64,000 nt of DNA from Dysosmobacter welbionis (GTDB taxonomy: Bacteria; Bacillota; Clostridia; Oscillospirales; Oscillospiraceae). The first letter of the stretch is position 1. Each line of letters starts with the position of its first letter. The stretch is taken from assembly GCF_005121165.3 (NCBI RefSeq), contig NZ_CP034413.3:1984001-2048000 (forward strand), given 5' to 3'. Position numbers and translations under genes: made by a program. Below the pieces are notes generated by a model. It saw nothing but the letters and a program-made list of their open reading frames with translations. It did no database searches and was not told the DNA's origin. Positions 33,686 through 42,636 of the stretch are shown here, piece after piece.

Positions 33686-35437
33686 ATGAGCGAAAAAGGA
33701 CTGGAGCGGGAGACGGAAGGAATCTCCGTGGGGGAGCGGGAGCCCGTCGTAGCAGATTCCTCTCCCAAAGGGGGCCGTCTCCGCAGCAGCTGGAAAAAGC
33801 TGTGGAAGGGGCGGAAACGAAAGGCGCTGGCGCTGCTTCTGGTGGTGGCCATTGCAGGCGGCGTGGTGATCTGGAGGGGCCGCGGACAGACGGCCTCCGC
33901 TGCGACGACGTATCAGGAGGCGGCGGTGGAGCGCCGCTCTATCACTAATTCCCTCTCCTCCAGCGGCACGCTGGAGCCAGCGGACTCCTACACCGTCAAT
34001 ACGCTGGTCTCCGGCGAGATCCTCAGCGATACCTTTGAAAAGGGCGACCAGGTGGAGGAGGGCCAGCTGCTCTATACTATTGATTCCTCCAACGCGGCCA
34101 GCAGCCAGACCCAGGCGCAGAACAGCTACTCCCAGGCCCAGACCTCCTATGAGCAGGCGGTGAAGGCCAAGTATCCCCAGGCGGACCTGAGCGGCACCGT
34201 CAGCGAGGTGTATGTGAACGAGGGGGACAGCGTCAGCGCAGGCACACAGCTTCTGAAGATCGTGGCGGATGAGAACATCTACATCGACTTCTACTTCACC
34301 TACGCGGACAGCGGCGACTTCTACATCGGCCAGACCGCCACGGTCTTTATCGACGGCTTTGCCGGGACCCTCACCGGAACGGTTGCCGCGGTGTCCAGTT
34401 CCTCCGCGGCGGTCTCCACCGGCGTACCCCTGACTACCGTCCGGGTACGGCTCGCCAACCCGGGCCTTGTGACATCCGACTACACCGCCAGCGCCGTCAT
34501 CGGCAGCTACTCCAGCTACGGCCAGGCGTCCATCAAGGTGGGGGCCAGCAGCGTCATCACGGCAGAGGCGTCCGGCAAAGTTGCAGGTTTCAACTGGCTG
34601 GTGGGCGATACCATCTCCAGCGGCGACCGGATCTGCACCATCACCGGTGACAGCGTGGACAACCAGATTGAAAGCGCCCGCATCAGTGTCAGCAACGCCT
34701 CCACCAGCCTGGAAAATGCCCGGGACAATCTGGAGGACTACTCCGTCACTGCGCCCATCTCCGGCACCGTGGTCACCAAGAACGCCAAGGCGGGGGACAA
34801 CATTGAGGGCGGCTCCGGCAGCACCCTCTGCGTCATCTATGACCTGAGTTATCTGGAGATGACCATGTCCATCGACGAGTTGGACATCAGCTCTGTGGAG
34901 GTGGGCCAGGAGGTCCGGATCACCGCCGATGCCGTGGAGGGGAAGACCTACACCGGCGTGGTGACGGAGGTGTCCGTGGCGGGCACCACCTCCGGCGGCA
35001 TCACCACGTACCCCGTCACCGTCCGCATCGACGAGACCGACGGCCTGCTGCCTGGGATGAATGTGGACGCGGAGATCGTGATCTCCTCGGCGGATGACGT
35101 GCTGGCCATCCCAAGCGCCGCCGTGAGCCGCGGGGACATGGTGCTGGTCACCGCGAATTCTCCCAGTGCTGTGAATGCCCTGGACCAGGAGGCCCCGGAG
35201 GGCTACGTCTACGTGCCGGTGGAAACCGGCGTCAGCGACAACAGCTACATTGAGGTCCTCTCCGGCCTCCAGGAGGGGGACACAGTGGCCTATCTCCAGG
35301 CGGCTGGCTCCGCCAGCTCCGGCGATATGACGTTCGTCATGCCGAGCGGGGCCATGTCCTCCATACCGATGGGCGACATGCCCAGCGGGATGCCCTCCGG
35401 CGGCGGAATGCCCAGCGGCGGGCCGGGAGGCTTCTGA
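33686..35437 (+). CDS. Efflux adaptor (HlyD/MacA-like membrane fusion protein)
   Basis: Links a MacB-type ABC transporter to the outside; in a single-membrane cell it likely forms the external funnel. The 583 residues have a basic N-terminus, one helix near 50-66 (ALALLLVVAIAGGVVIW), and two lipoyl-like half motifs, SGTLEPADSYTVNTLVSGEI and APISGTVVTKNAKAGDNI, with a helical hairpin and beta-barrel. The C-terminus is a Met/Ser/Pro/Gly repeat tail (GMPSGGGMPSGGPGG). ATG 33686 is after GGAAAGGA. The length is above the usual 400, because of a second lipoyl-like segment near 205-250. First gene of a three-gene operon. Confidence 0.92.
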   Translation: MSEKGLERETEGISVGEREPVVADSSPKGGRLRSSWKKLWKGRKRKALALLLVVAIAGGVVIWRGRGQTASAATTYQEAAVERRSITNSLSSSGTLEPADSYTVNTLVSGEILSDTFEKGDQVEEGQLLYTIDSSNAASSQTQAQNSYSQAQTSYEQAVKAKYPQADLSGTVSEVYVNEGDSVSAGTQLLKIVADENIYIDFYFTYADSGDFYIGQTATVFIDGFAGTLTGTVAAVSSSSAAVSTGVPLTTVRVRLANPGLVTSDYTASAVIGSYSSYGQASIKVGASSVITAEASGKVAGFNWLVGDTISSGDRICTITGDSVDNQIESARISVSNASTSLENARDNLEDYSVTAPISGTVVTKNAKAGDNIEGGSGSTLCVIYDLSYLEMTMSIDELDISSVEVGQEVRITADAVEGKTYTGVVTEVSVAGTTSGGITTYPVTVRIDETDGLLPGMNVDAEIVISSADDVLAIPSAAVSRGDMVLVTANSPSAVNALDQEAPEGYVYVPVETGVSDNSYIEVLSGLQEGDTVAYLQAAGSASSGDMTFVMPSGAMSSIPMGDMPSGMPSGGGMPSGGPGGF

Positions 35438-36174
35438 TGGGCACTTTGATCGAATTTCGGGAGGTCTGCAAGTATTACCAGATGGGCGACACCACTGTGA
35501 AGGCGGCGGACCACATCTCCTTCCAGATCCGGAAGGGGGAGTTCGTGGCCATCGTGGGCCAGTCCGGCTCCGGCAAGTCCACCTGTATGAACATCATCGG
35601 CTGCCTGGACGTGCCCACCTCCGGCACGTACCTGCTGGACGGCAGGGATGTGGGTCAGATGGATAAGGACCAGCTGGCCGCCATCCGGAACAAGATGCTG
35701 GGCTTCATCTTCCAGCAGTACAACCTGCTGCCCAAGCTGACGCTCCAGGAGAACGTGGAGGTGCCGCTGATGTACGCCGGCATCCCCAAGCCGGAGCGGC
35801 ACGAGCGATCCCGGATCGCGCTGGAGATGGTGGGTCTTGGCGACAAGCTGCGCAATAAGCCCAGCCAGCTCTCCGGCGGCCAGCAGCAGCGGGCGTCCAT
35901 TGCCCGGGCTCTGGCAGGGGACCCGGCGGTGATCCTGGCCGACGAGCCCACCGGCGCCCTGGACTCCCACACCGGGCGGGAGGTGCTGACCATGCTGCAG
36001 CAGCTCCATGCCGCGGGCAACACGGTGGTGCTCATCACCCACGACAACTCCATCGCTGTCCAGGCCCAGCGGATCATCCGGCTGGAGGACGGCCACGTGA
36101 TCTACGACGGCGATGCCGGTGCGCCTGAGGCGGTAGTGACGCCCAACCTTGCCGGAAGGGGGATGGCGGGATGA
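35437..36174 (+). CDS. ABC transporter ATP-binding protein (MacB-type)
   Basis: A 245-residue ATPase of the lolD/macB kind. Walker A GQSGSGKST near 42, the signature LSGGQQQRASIARAL near 146, Walker B VILADEPTGALDS, His switch VVLITHDNSIA. The ATG shares its A with the stop of the adaptor gene and its end overlaps the permease gene by 4 bases, so the three proteins are made together. The substrate is not evident; related systems export peptides, antibiotics or siderophores. Confidence 0.95.
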   Translation: MGTLIEFREVCKYYQMGDTTVKAADHISFQIRKGEFVAIVGQSGSGKSTCMNIIGCLDVPTSGTYLLDGRDVGQMDKDQLAAIRNKMLGFIFQQYNLLPKLTLQENVEVPLMYAGIPKPERHERSRIALEMVGLGDKLRNKPSQLSGGQQQRASIARALAGDPAVILADEPTGALDSHTGREVLTMLQQLHAAGNTVVLITHDNSIAVQAQRIIRLEDGHVIYDGDAGAPEAVVTPNLAGRGMAG

Positions 36175-37370
36175 GCTTGATCGAGACCTTCCAGATGGCG
36201 GTGCAGAATATTCTCAGCAGCAAGATGCGGACCTTCCTCACTATGCTGGGCATCATCATCGGCGTGTGCGCGGTCATCGTCATCGTGGGCCTGGGCAACG
36301 GGATGCAGGGCTATATTGAGGACAGCTTTGCCGACATGGGCACCGACTCTCTGACAGTGATGGTGATGGGCCGCGGCTCCTCCCGCAGCGTGTCGGAGGG
36401 CGAGATGTACCAGCTGGTGGCGGACAACAGCGATGTGTTCAAGCAGATCTCCCCCACGGTCACCATGAGCGGCTCGGTGAAGATCGGCAGCAGCACTCTT
36501 TCCGCCACCTCCGTCACCGGCGTCAGCGAGGATTACTTCTCCATGAAGGGGTATGAGGTCGCCCAGGGCCGGGGGCTCCAGTACACGGACATGACCGGCC
36601 GGAAAAAGGTCTGCATCGTCGGGCAGTATCTGAATCAGGTCTATTACGGCGGGAATGCCGTGGGTCAGACGCTGCGGATCAATGGCAACTCGTTTACCAT
36701 CGTAGGTGTTATGGGAATGGAGGGCACAGAGCTGGAAGAGGGCGGCACGGACGACTGCGTGTTCCTCCCCTACTCCACCGCCGCCCGCCTCAGCTTCACC
36801 GGCACCATCTCCAGTTACACCATCACTGTCCAGGACACGGACCAGATCTCCCAGGCCAAAACCACCCTGGAGAACGCCCTCTATGAGATTTTTGAGGACG
36901 ACGATGCCTATACCGTGGGCAGCATGGCGGAGATGGTGGAGGAGATGAACTCCATGGTGAACATGGTGATCTACATTCTGGCGGGCATCGCTGCCATCTC
37001 TCTGGTGGTGGGCGGCATCGGCATCATGAACATCATGCTGGTGTCGGTTACGGAGCGGACCAGAGAGATCGGCATCCGCAAGGCGCTTGGGGCCCGGGAG
37101 GGCGCCATCATGCGCCAGTTCGTCATCGAGGCGGCTACCACCTCCTCTCTGGGCGGCGTACTGGGGATCGCCCTGGGCTTCGGCCTATCCGCGGCGGCCA
37201 CGGTGGTCATCGCCAATGTCATGCCGGACACCCCCATCACCGTCAGCCCCAGCATTGCGGCGATCCTGGTGGCCTTCGGTGTCTCCGCGGGCATCGGCAT
37301 CGCCTTCGGATACCTCCCCGCCAAAAAGGCCGCGGTGCTGAACCCCATCGATGCGCTGCGGTATGATTGA
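36171..37370 (+). CDS. ABC transporter permease (MacB/FtsX type)
   Basis: A 399-residue permease with one N-terminal helix (TFLTMLGIIIGVCAVIVIV), a large external MacB_PCD domain of about 220 residues, and three C-terminal helices of the FtsX domain with the conserved VGGIGIMNIMLVSVTERTRE stretch cut at GIRKALGAREG. It forms the mechanotransmission core of the MacAB-like exporter. ATG 36171 overlaps the ATPase stop. The operon ends at the strong hairpin at 37395. Confidence 0.95.
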   Translation: MSLIETFQMAVQNILSSKMRTFLTMLGIIIGVCAVIVIVGLGNGMQGYIEDSFADMGTDSLTVMVMGRGSSRSVSEGEMYQLVADNSDVFKQISPTVTMSGSVKIGSSTLSATSVTGVSEDYFSMKGYEVAQGRGLQYTDMTGRKKVCIVGQYLNQVYYGGNAVGQTLRINGNSFTIVGVMGMEGTELEEGGTDDCVFLPYSTAARLSFTGTISSYTITVQDTDQISQAKTTLENALYEIFEDDDAYTVGSMAEMVEEMNSMVNMVIYILAGIAAISLVVGGIGIMNIMLVSVTERTREIGIRKALGAREGAIMRQFVIEAATTSSLGGVLGIALGFGLSAAATVVIANVMPDTPITVSPSIAAILVAFGVSAGIGIAFGYLPAKKAAVLNPIDALRYD

Positions 37371-37394
37371 GACGCCATCCGCATCCGCCCTTCC

Positions 37395-37434
37395 CGGCGG
37401 CGGGTCCCCATCCGGGGACCCGCCGCCGTTTTTC
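37395..37434 (+). terminator. Terminator of the efflux operon
   Basis: A perfect 15-bp stem CGGCGGCGGGTCCCC (37395-37409 with 37414-37428) is followed by five T. Confidence 0.92.
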
Positions 37435-37463
37435 TTGTCAGTCGGGCCCGGCCGTGGTACAAT
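37435..37463 (+). promoter_or_regulatory. Sigma-A promoter of the acetyltransferase transcript
   Basis: TTGTCA (37435-37440), 17 bases, TACAAT (37458-37463). Confidence 0.75.
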
Positions 37464-37522
37464 GGCCGCGAAACAACCGGTCTTCCGGCCGGAGAGAGGT
37501 TCTGCGAAAAGAGGAGACTGCC

Positions 37523-37594
37523 ATGAGGGAGATCAGAAAGAAGCGTGCGGTGGCTGTGGAAGTCCGCCGGGAGAGGAAGTGGTTGATGCAGTAA
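37523..37594 (+). CDS. Small upstream ORF (23 aa), possible leader peptide
   Basis: ATG 37523 is preceded by AGAGGAG and encodes a very basic 23-residue peptide, MREIRKKRAVAVEVRRERKW followed by LMQ. It lies about 55 bases after the promoter and 22 bases before the acetyltransferase gene. Leader peptides before antibiotic acetyltransferase genes can drive drug-induced attenuation; this is a guess from position. It could also be a spurious ORF. Confidence 0.4.
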   Translation: MREIRKKRAVAVEVRRERKWLMQ

Positions 37595-37616
37595 AAAGGA
37601 AACAGGAGGAGACATC

Positions 37617-38297
37617 ATGAATCAGACCATCCGCGGCATGGGGCTTCCGGACCCCGACGCGGTTTTTCCAAACGAATACGGCACATCCTGCTATATCAAA
37701 AATGTGGTGACGGCCCCGAACATCCAGATCGGGGATTACACCTACTACGACGATCCGGTGGACCCTGCGGGGTTTGAACAGAACAACGTCCTGTTCAACT
37801 ATCCGGAGTTCGGGGACCGGCTCATTATCGGCAAGTTCTGCTCCATCGCCGCCGGGACCCAGTTCATCATGGGCCCGGCCAACCACCGGACCAGCAGCGT
37901 CAGCACCTACCCCTTCCAGGTGTTCGGCGGGGCATGGGCTGACCAAGCGCCGCCTCACCTGGGCCAGTTGCCCCGAAAGGGGGACATCATGGTGGGCAAC
38001 GACGTGTGGATCGGCCGGGAGAGCGTGATCCTGCCGGGGGTCCACATCGGCGACGGCGCCATCATTGCGGCCCGCTCCGTAGTGGCGAAGGATGTGCCCG
38101 CCTATACCGTGGCGGGCGGCAATCCGGTCCGCGTGCTGAAGCAGCGGTTCCCAGAGGATCTGGTCCAGTTGCTCCTGGCATGGCGGTGGTGGGACCTGCC
38201 CCCGGCGGAGTTGGCGGAGGCCGTGCCGCTGCTGTGCGACCCGGATCTGGACGCGGTGCGGACGGACCTGCGCCGTCGCCTGGGAATGGCGGAGTGA
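37617..38297 (+). CDS. Xenobiotic-type (CatB/Vat-like) O-acetyltransferase
   Basis: A 226-residue left-handed beta-helix hexapeptide acetyltransferase. Family marks are IQIGDYTYYDDP, LIIGKFCSIAAGTQFIMGPANHRTSS cut around the catalytic His, and IMVGNDVWIGRESVILPGVHIGDG in pieces near 122-145. Such proteins acetylate chloramphenicol, streptogramin A or unknown small molecules; resistance cannot be concluded. ATG 37617 follows AGGAGG. It is alone after the small ORF. Confidence 0.92.
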   Translation: MNQTIRGMGLPDPDAVFPNEYGTSCYIKNVVTAPNIQIGDYTYYDDPVDPAGFEQNNVLFNYPEFGDRLIIGKFCSIAAGTQFIMGPANHRTSSVSTYPFQVFGGAWADQAPPHLGQLPRKGDIMVGNDVWIGRESVILPGVHIGDGAIIAARSVVAKDVPAYTVAGGNPVRVLKQRFPEDLVQLLLAWRWWDLPPAELAEAVPLLCDPDLDAVRTDLRRRLGMAE

Positions 38298-38310
38298 GTG
38301 GCTGTATGCA

Positions 38311-38346
38311 AAAAAGTCCCGGCCCTTTTTAGGGCCGGGACTTCTG
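38311..38346. terminator. Bidirectional terminator
   Basis: A perfect AAGTCCCGGCCCT/AGGGCCGGGACTT stem (38314-38326, 38331-38343) lies between convergent genes. Confidence 0.88.
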
Positions 38347-38351
38347 CTTTT

Positions 38352-38743
38352 TTATGAAGCGCCGTCTTTCTTGGGCTCGATCAGATAAGACGGCAGGCTC
38401 CGCTGGCAGCCGTTTTTCTCATAAAACGCTTCCGCCCCGGCTGGGCGCCGAAATACAGCAGCGTGGGGGTATGGGCCGCAGCCAGCCGCAGCAGCCGGCT
38501 TCCGATGCCCTGCCGCTGATATGCCGGCAACACCAGCAGCTCCGTGATGGTGCCGAAAAAGCAGCCGTCTGTGAGGACTCGCAGGCAGCCCGCCAGCTGG
38601 CCGCCGTCCCAGGCAGTGAAGTTCATCGTTTTTGACAGCGCGGCGCGGGTCTGCTCCAGATTGTACGCTCCCGGCCAGACCTGCTGGACAAAGTCGAGGA
38701 AGGTCTCTCCGGAAAGGCTCCGGTCGTCCACACGATACTCCAT
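38352..38743 (-). pseudogene. GNAT-family N-acetyltransferase, frameshifted
   Basis: The first frame reads MEYRVDDRSLSGETFLDF to LLYFGAQPG, with acetyl-CoA binding motif VLPAYQRQGIGSRLL. Adding one G in the run at 38435-38438 gives AEAFYEKNGCQRSLPSYLIE and a stop at 38352-38354, a typical GNAT C-terminus and a normal 130-residue length. ATG 38743 has GGAGG 8 bases upstream and lies 20 bases after the endonuclease IV gene, likely the same transcript. The break is probably a base-call error. Substrate unknown. Confidence 0.82.
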
Positions 38744-38763
38744 GGCAGCATCCTCCAATCCCG

Positions 38764-39597
38764 TCACGCCTCCGCCATCTCCCGCATCAGGGCGATCTCC
38801 CGGGCATAGCCGGGCAGGTCGTTGGGGGTCTCCAGACAGAAGGGAAGATCCTTCAGCGCCGGGTGGCGGACGATCCGCCCCAGCGCCTCCAGACCGATGG
38901 TCCCCTCCCCCAGACAGGCGTGGCGGTCCTTGCGGCTGCCGGGGGGATTCTTGCTGTCGTTCAAATGAATCGCCTTCAGCCGCCAGAGGCCGATGATGCT
39001 GTCAAATTCTGTCAGCACGCCGTCCAGGTCGTGGACGATGTCGTATCCTCCGTCGGACACGTGGCAGGTGTCCAGGCAGACGCCCACCTTGCCGGAGAGC
39101 TCCACCCGGTCCAGAATGGCCCGCAGCTCCTCAAAACGGCCGCCTACTTCGCTGCCCTTGCCTGCCATGGTCTCCAGCAGAACGGTGGTGGCCTGATCGG
39201 GCCGCAGGATGGCGTTGAGTCCGTCGGCAATGAGAGCGATGCCGGTCTCGCTTCCCTGCCCCACATGGCTGCCGGGATGGAAGTTGTAATACTGTCCTGG
39301 CACATGCTCCAGCCTAGCCAGGTCGTCCGCCATGGTCTCCCGGGCGAATATCCGGTTCTTCTCCTCCGCGCCGCAGAGGTTCAAAGTATAGGGAGCGTGG
39401 GCGACAATGGGGCCAAAGCCGTGCCGGGCCAGCAGGTCCCGCAGGGCTGCAGCGTCCGCCGGGTCCAGGTCCTTGGCCCGGCTGCCCCTGGGATTGCGGG
39501 TGAAAAATTGAAAGGTGTTGGCCCCCAGCTCCAGCGCCTGGCGGCCCATGGCCGCAAAGCCCTTGGAGGAGGACAGATGGCAGCCGATATACAGCAT
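38764..39597 (-). CDS. nfo: Endonuclease IV (AP endonuclease)
   Basis: Zinc-dependent repair enzyme that cuts 5' of abasic sites. The 277-residue TIM barrel has [15 protein letters not shown] near 3-17, [41 protein letters not shown] in pieces, [35 protein letters not shown] in pieces, with all metal-binding His, Glu and Asp residues. ATG 39597 follows AGGAGG. Together with the exonuclease III-type enzyme at 24.4 kb it provides a second route for abasic sites. Confidence 0.97.
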   Translation of the reverse strand: MLYIGCHLSSSKGFAAMGRQALELGANTFQFFTRNPRGSRAKDLDPADAAALRDLLARHGFGPIVAHAPYTLNLCGAEEKNRIFARETMADDLARLEHVPGQYYNFHPGSHVGQGSETGIALIADGLNAILRPDQATTVLLETMAGKGSEVGGRFEELRAILDRVELSGKVGVCLDTCHVSDGGYDIVHDLDGVLTEFDSIIGLWRLKAIHLNDSKNPPGSRKDRHACLGEGTIGLEALGRIVRHPALKDLPFCLETPNDLPGYAREIALMREMAEA

Positions 39598-39706
39598 GGC
39601 CGCGCCTCCTTCTCTCGGTCTGTACTGCTCTGCATCCGCCGGAAGGCGGAAGGAGATTATATTTTATCATACCACATGGACACTGCCTATGCACGGGCAA
39701 AAGCAA

Positions 39707-39746
39707 CAAAAAGCGGGGTCTGCCGGCCGAAACCGGTGACCCCGCT
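39707..39746 (-). terminator. Terminator of the small coiled-coil gene
   Basis: A 9-bp AGCGGGGTC/GACCCCGCT stem with an inner CCGG pair is followed by five T on the minus strand. Confidence 0.75.
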
Positions 39747-39795
39747 GAGACACTGCCGGACGCTGGTAAAGCGGCGGCCCCGTCCGGCGGGGGCC

Positions 39796-39957
39796 TTATA
39801 TGTTTCGGGAGAGCGGATCGGCTTCATCGTCTGTGATGAAAAGTTCCTCCGCCTTCTGCTGCGCATCGATCAGCCGGGCCTGGAGCCGGCGCAGGGATTC
39901 CTCCGCATCGGTGATGGCGTTGAAGAGCAACAGATATTCCTTGGAGACCTTCTGCAT
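39796..39957 (-). CDS. Small hypothetical protein, likely coiled coil
   Basis: 53 residues, MQKVSKEYLLLFNAITDAEE then SLRRLQARLIDAQQKAEELF and an acidic tail. Heptad spacing of Leu and Ala suggests one long helix or a coiled coil. ATG 39957 has AAAGGATG upstream, and a terminator follows, so it has the form of a real gene. I do not recognise it, and nearby genes give no clue. Confidence 0.6.
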   Translation of the reverse strand: MQKVSKEYLLLFNAITDAEESLRRLQARLIDAQQKAEELFITDDEADPLSRNI

Positions 39958-40154
39958 TTGGTATTCATCCTTTCTAAACCGCCACAAGATCTGGGGACTG
40001 CCCTTATCATACACAAAGGCCGGGCGAAATTCTGTCTGAATCTGTCGAGATACCCAAGGTTTTGCAAAAAATTCAAAAACCAACACAAAATAGCAGGAAT
40101 TTCCGAAAAAACGAAAAAAATCCAGGGCCTTTTGCCGGAAAAAATGGAAATGGC

Positions 40155-40187
40155 AAAAAAAAGCGGTCCGCGTCAGGCGCGGACCGC
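40155..40187 (-). terminator. Terminator of the P-II/DUF1538 operon
   Basis: A perfect 11-bp AGCGGTCCGCG/CGCGGACCGCT-type stem (40161-40187) is followed by eight T on the minus strand. Confidence 0.9.
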
Positions 40188-40200
40188 TCCGGAATTCAAG

Positions 40201-40871
40201 TCAGGTTTCGGGCTGCTCCAGCTCCCGCAGGCCGGCGATGTCACCCACCGGCAGGGAGAACACCAGGGACTGAGCGGCGCTCTGGATGCCCGCCTTGGCC
40301 ATGATGGCCTTCATAATGGGCTTCTTCGCCTCGCTCCGGGCCAGGATGAAGACCATCTCCTGCTCCGACGCGATGGACACGCCGAAAAACTTCCGCACCA
40401 GGTCTGTGCCGGTGCCCTTGGCGTGGATCACCGTGCCGCCGGTGGCGCCTGCCTCCCGGGCGGCGTCCATCACCAGGTCGGTGGACCCCTGGTTGGCAAT
40501 GACCACGATCAGATCGTGGGCAATCTCCCGTTCCATAGCAGTTTCTCCCTCCTGTTCATGCAGCAGATATTCCTTGGCGGTGGATCCGCCGATGCTGTTC
40601 ACCGGCACAGTCATCAAAACGCCCTGGCCGGGCACATCCAGCCACAGGTCACGGGCCGCCTGGCGCACCAGCCGGGGGACCGGGGGGACACGCAGAACAG
40701 CACGGCCTTCTCCGTGGCCTCCAGGCCCAGAAAGTCCAGCACCTCCGTGGTGGCGGTGCCCTGACCCAGAGCTGTCAGCACCAGCGAGATCCCGTGGGTC
40801 CGGAACCAGGCGGCGAACTGCTCTGCCCGGCTGCGGTCAGTGATGGTGATGAACAAATCGACGCCCTGCAT
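40201..40871 (-). pseudogene. P-II-like nitrogen-regulatory protein, frameshifted
   Basis: Two frames overlap at C runs (plus-strand G runs 40674-40678 and 40682-40687). Adding one base in either restores a 223-residue protein. The second half is a GlnB-like domain (LIVVIANQGSTDLVMDAARE, GATGGTVIHAKGTG, EMVFILARSEAKKPIMKAIM); the first half (DLFITITDRSRAEQFAAWF) is a second ferredoxin-like P-II domain. It follows the DUF1538 membrane gene by 38 bases. Such pairs are common, and the P-II part presumably gates or senses for the membrane protein. The shift is most likely a base-call error. Confidence 0.82.
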
Positions 40872-40909
40872 GGCGGTCTCTCCTCTCTTTACGATGTCGG
40901 ACGGACTGC

Positions 40910-42463
40910 TCACAGCTCGATGATCTCCTCGTCCACCGGGGCGGGAGGCGTCTCCTGAGCGGCTCTCTTCATCTTGAGCTGATACAAAAGGCCCAGCATC
41001 TGGATGGTCAGCAGCGGCGTCATAGCCACCATAGCCACCACGCCGAAGGCGTCCGTCACCACATTGCCGCCCAAGGCCTCGCAGGCGCCCTGAGCAAAGG
41101 GCAGCAGGAAGGTGGCCGTCATAGGCCCGGAGGCCACGCCGCCGGAGTCAAAGGCAATGGCAGTAAAGATCTTGGGGACGAAAAAGGACATGACAATGGC
41201 GGCCAGATACCCCGGCACCACCAGCCAGAAAATGGAAATCCCGGTCATCACCCGCATCATGGCCAGACCGATGGAAACCGCCACGCCGATGGAGAGGCTG
41301 GTGCTCATGGCCTTGCCGGGAATGGCGCCGGAGGTGATCTCCTCCACCTGCTTGTTCAGAACATGGACCGCAGGCTCCGCCTGGACGATGAACCAGCCCA
41401 TCAGCATTCCGATGGGAATCAGGATCCAGTTGAAGGACAGGCCGGCGATCTGGCGGCTGAGGTAGCTGGCCGCCGGCATGAAGCCCACGTTGGCGCCCGT
41501 AAGAAACAGGACCAAACCCACATAAGTATACAGGATGCCGATGACAATTTTCAATACTTTTTTCTTCTTTAATTTCAGGGAAACCGCCTGAAAAACGGCG
41601 AAGAACAGTGCGATGGGGGCCAGACACACCGCCACTTCGCTGAGATACGCCGGAAGTTCCACCTGAAACAGGTGCCACAGAGCCCGGCTGTCTGTCACGG
41701 AGGGGATTTCCACCGGGGTGTAGACGCCCGCGCCCGGGTAGATCAGGGCCAGCACCATCACCGCCAGGATGGGGCCGACAGAACAGAGAGCCACCAAGCC
41801 GAAGCTGTCCTGGGCGGCATTCTCGTCGCTGCGGATGGAGGCCACGCCCACGCCCAGGGCCATGATAAAGGGCACGGTCATGGGACCCGTGGTGACGCCG
41901 CCGGAGTCGAAGGCGATGGCCAGGAAGTCCTCCGGTACAAAGAGGGCCAGCGCAAACACGAGGATGTAGAACACGATCAGCATCCGGTTCAGGGGAATGC
42001 GGAACAGGATGCGCAGCATGGCGATCACCAGAAAAACGCCCACGCCCACGGCCACAGCGCCCACCAGCGTGGCGTTGGGCACACCGGGCACCTGCTGGGC
42101 CAGCACCTGGAGATCCGGCTCCGACACGGTGACGATGACGCCGATCAGAAAGCCGACAGCCGCCACAACCCAGAGCTTTCTGGAGCGGGTCATGGCGGCG
42201 CCCACCCGTTCTCCGATGGGGGTCATGGCGGTGTCAGCGCCCAGGGAAAACAGGCCGATGCCCAGAATCACCATCACCGCGCCGATCAGAAAGGCCAGCA
42301 GCGTCTCGGTGGGGATGGGCGCAACAGTAAAGCTGAGGATCAGCACGATCACCGTAATGGGGACCACGGAGGCCAAGGCTTCCCGGAGCTTTTCCCAGAG
42401 GATGGTTTTATTCCGCCCCAATCGTTCCTGCCATTGCTCTCGTCTCTTCCACGGCAATCTCAT
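40910..42463 (-). CDS. DUF1538-domain polytopic membrane protein
   Basis: About 517 residues, roughly twelve helices in two repeated halves. Each half has the pattern AIAFDSGGV.(T/S)GPMT.(P/T)F, at about 190-210 and 420-440, so it is an internal duplication as usual for DUF1538 proteins. It looks like a channel or transporter; no substrate is known. The start is unsure: ATG 42463 with GGAG 5 bases upstream, ATG 42481 with no site, or TTG 42457 are all possible. The P-II-like gene is directly downstream. Confidence 0.9.
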   Translation of the reverse strand: MRLPWKRREQWQERLGRNKTILWEKLREALASVVPITVIVLILSFTVAPIPTETLLAFLIGAVMVILGIGLFSLGADTAMTPIGERVGAAMTRSRKLWVVAAVGFLIGVIVTVSEPDLQVLAQQVPGVPNATLVGAVAVGVGVFLVIAMLRILFRIPLNRMLIVFYILVFALALFVPEDFLAIAFDSGGVTTGPMTVPFIMALGVGVASIRSDENAAQDSFGLVALCSVGPILAVMVLALIYPGAGVYTPVEIPSVTDSRALWHLFQVELPAYLSEVAVCLAPIALFFAVFQAVSLKLKKKKVLKIVIGILYTYVGLVLFLTGANVGFMPAASYLSRQIAGLSFNWILIPIGMLMGWFIVQAEPAVHVLNKQVEEITSGAIPGKAMSTSLSIGVAVSIGLAMMRVMTGISIFWLVVPGYLAAIVMSFFVPKIFTAIAFDSGGVASGPMTATFLLPFAQGACEALGGNVVTDAFGVVAMVAMTPLLTIQMLGLLYQLKMKRAAQETPPAPVDEEIIEL

Positions 42464-42636
42464 CACCTCTCCAAAATTCATACAATTTATATAGATATGA
42501 TTATAATAACATAAATAGGCCGCCCACAGTGACGAAAAAGCAGAAATTTACAAAATCTTTATAAGCGGAGCGGTGATTCCCTTTTTTCCCGAACTGTGCT
42601 ATGCTGTACCATATCACCTTCACAGGAGTGCGCAGG

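Noticed and set aside
35290-36096. Minus-strand 268-residue frame over the MacB-type ATPase gene
   Set aside because: Antisense shadow; the plus strand has all ABC ATPase motifs.
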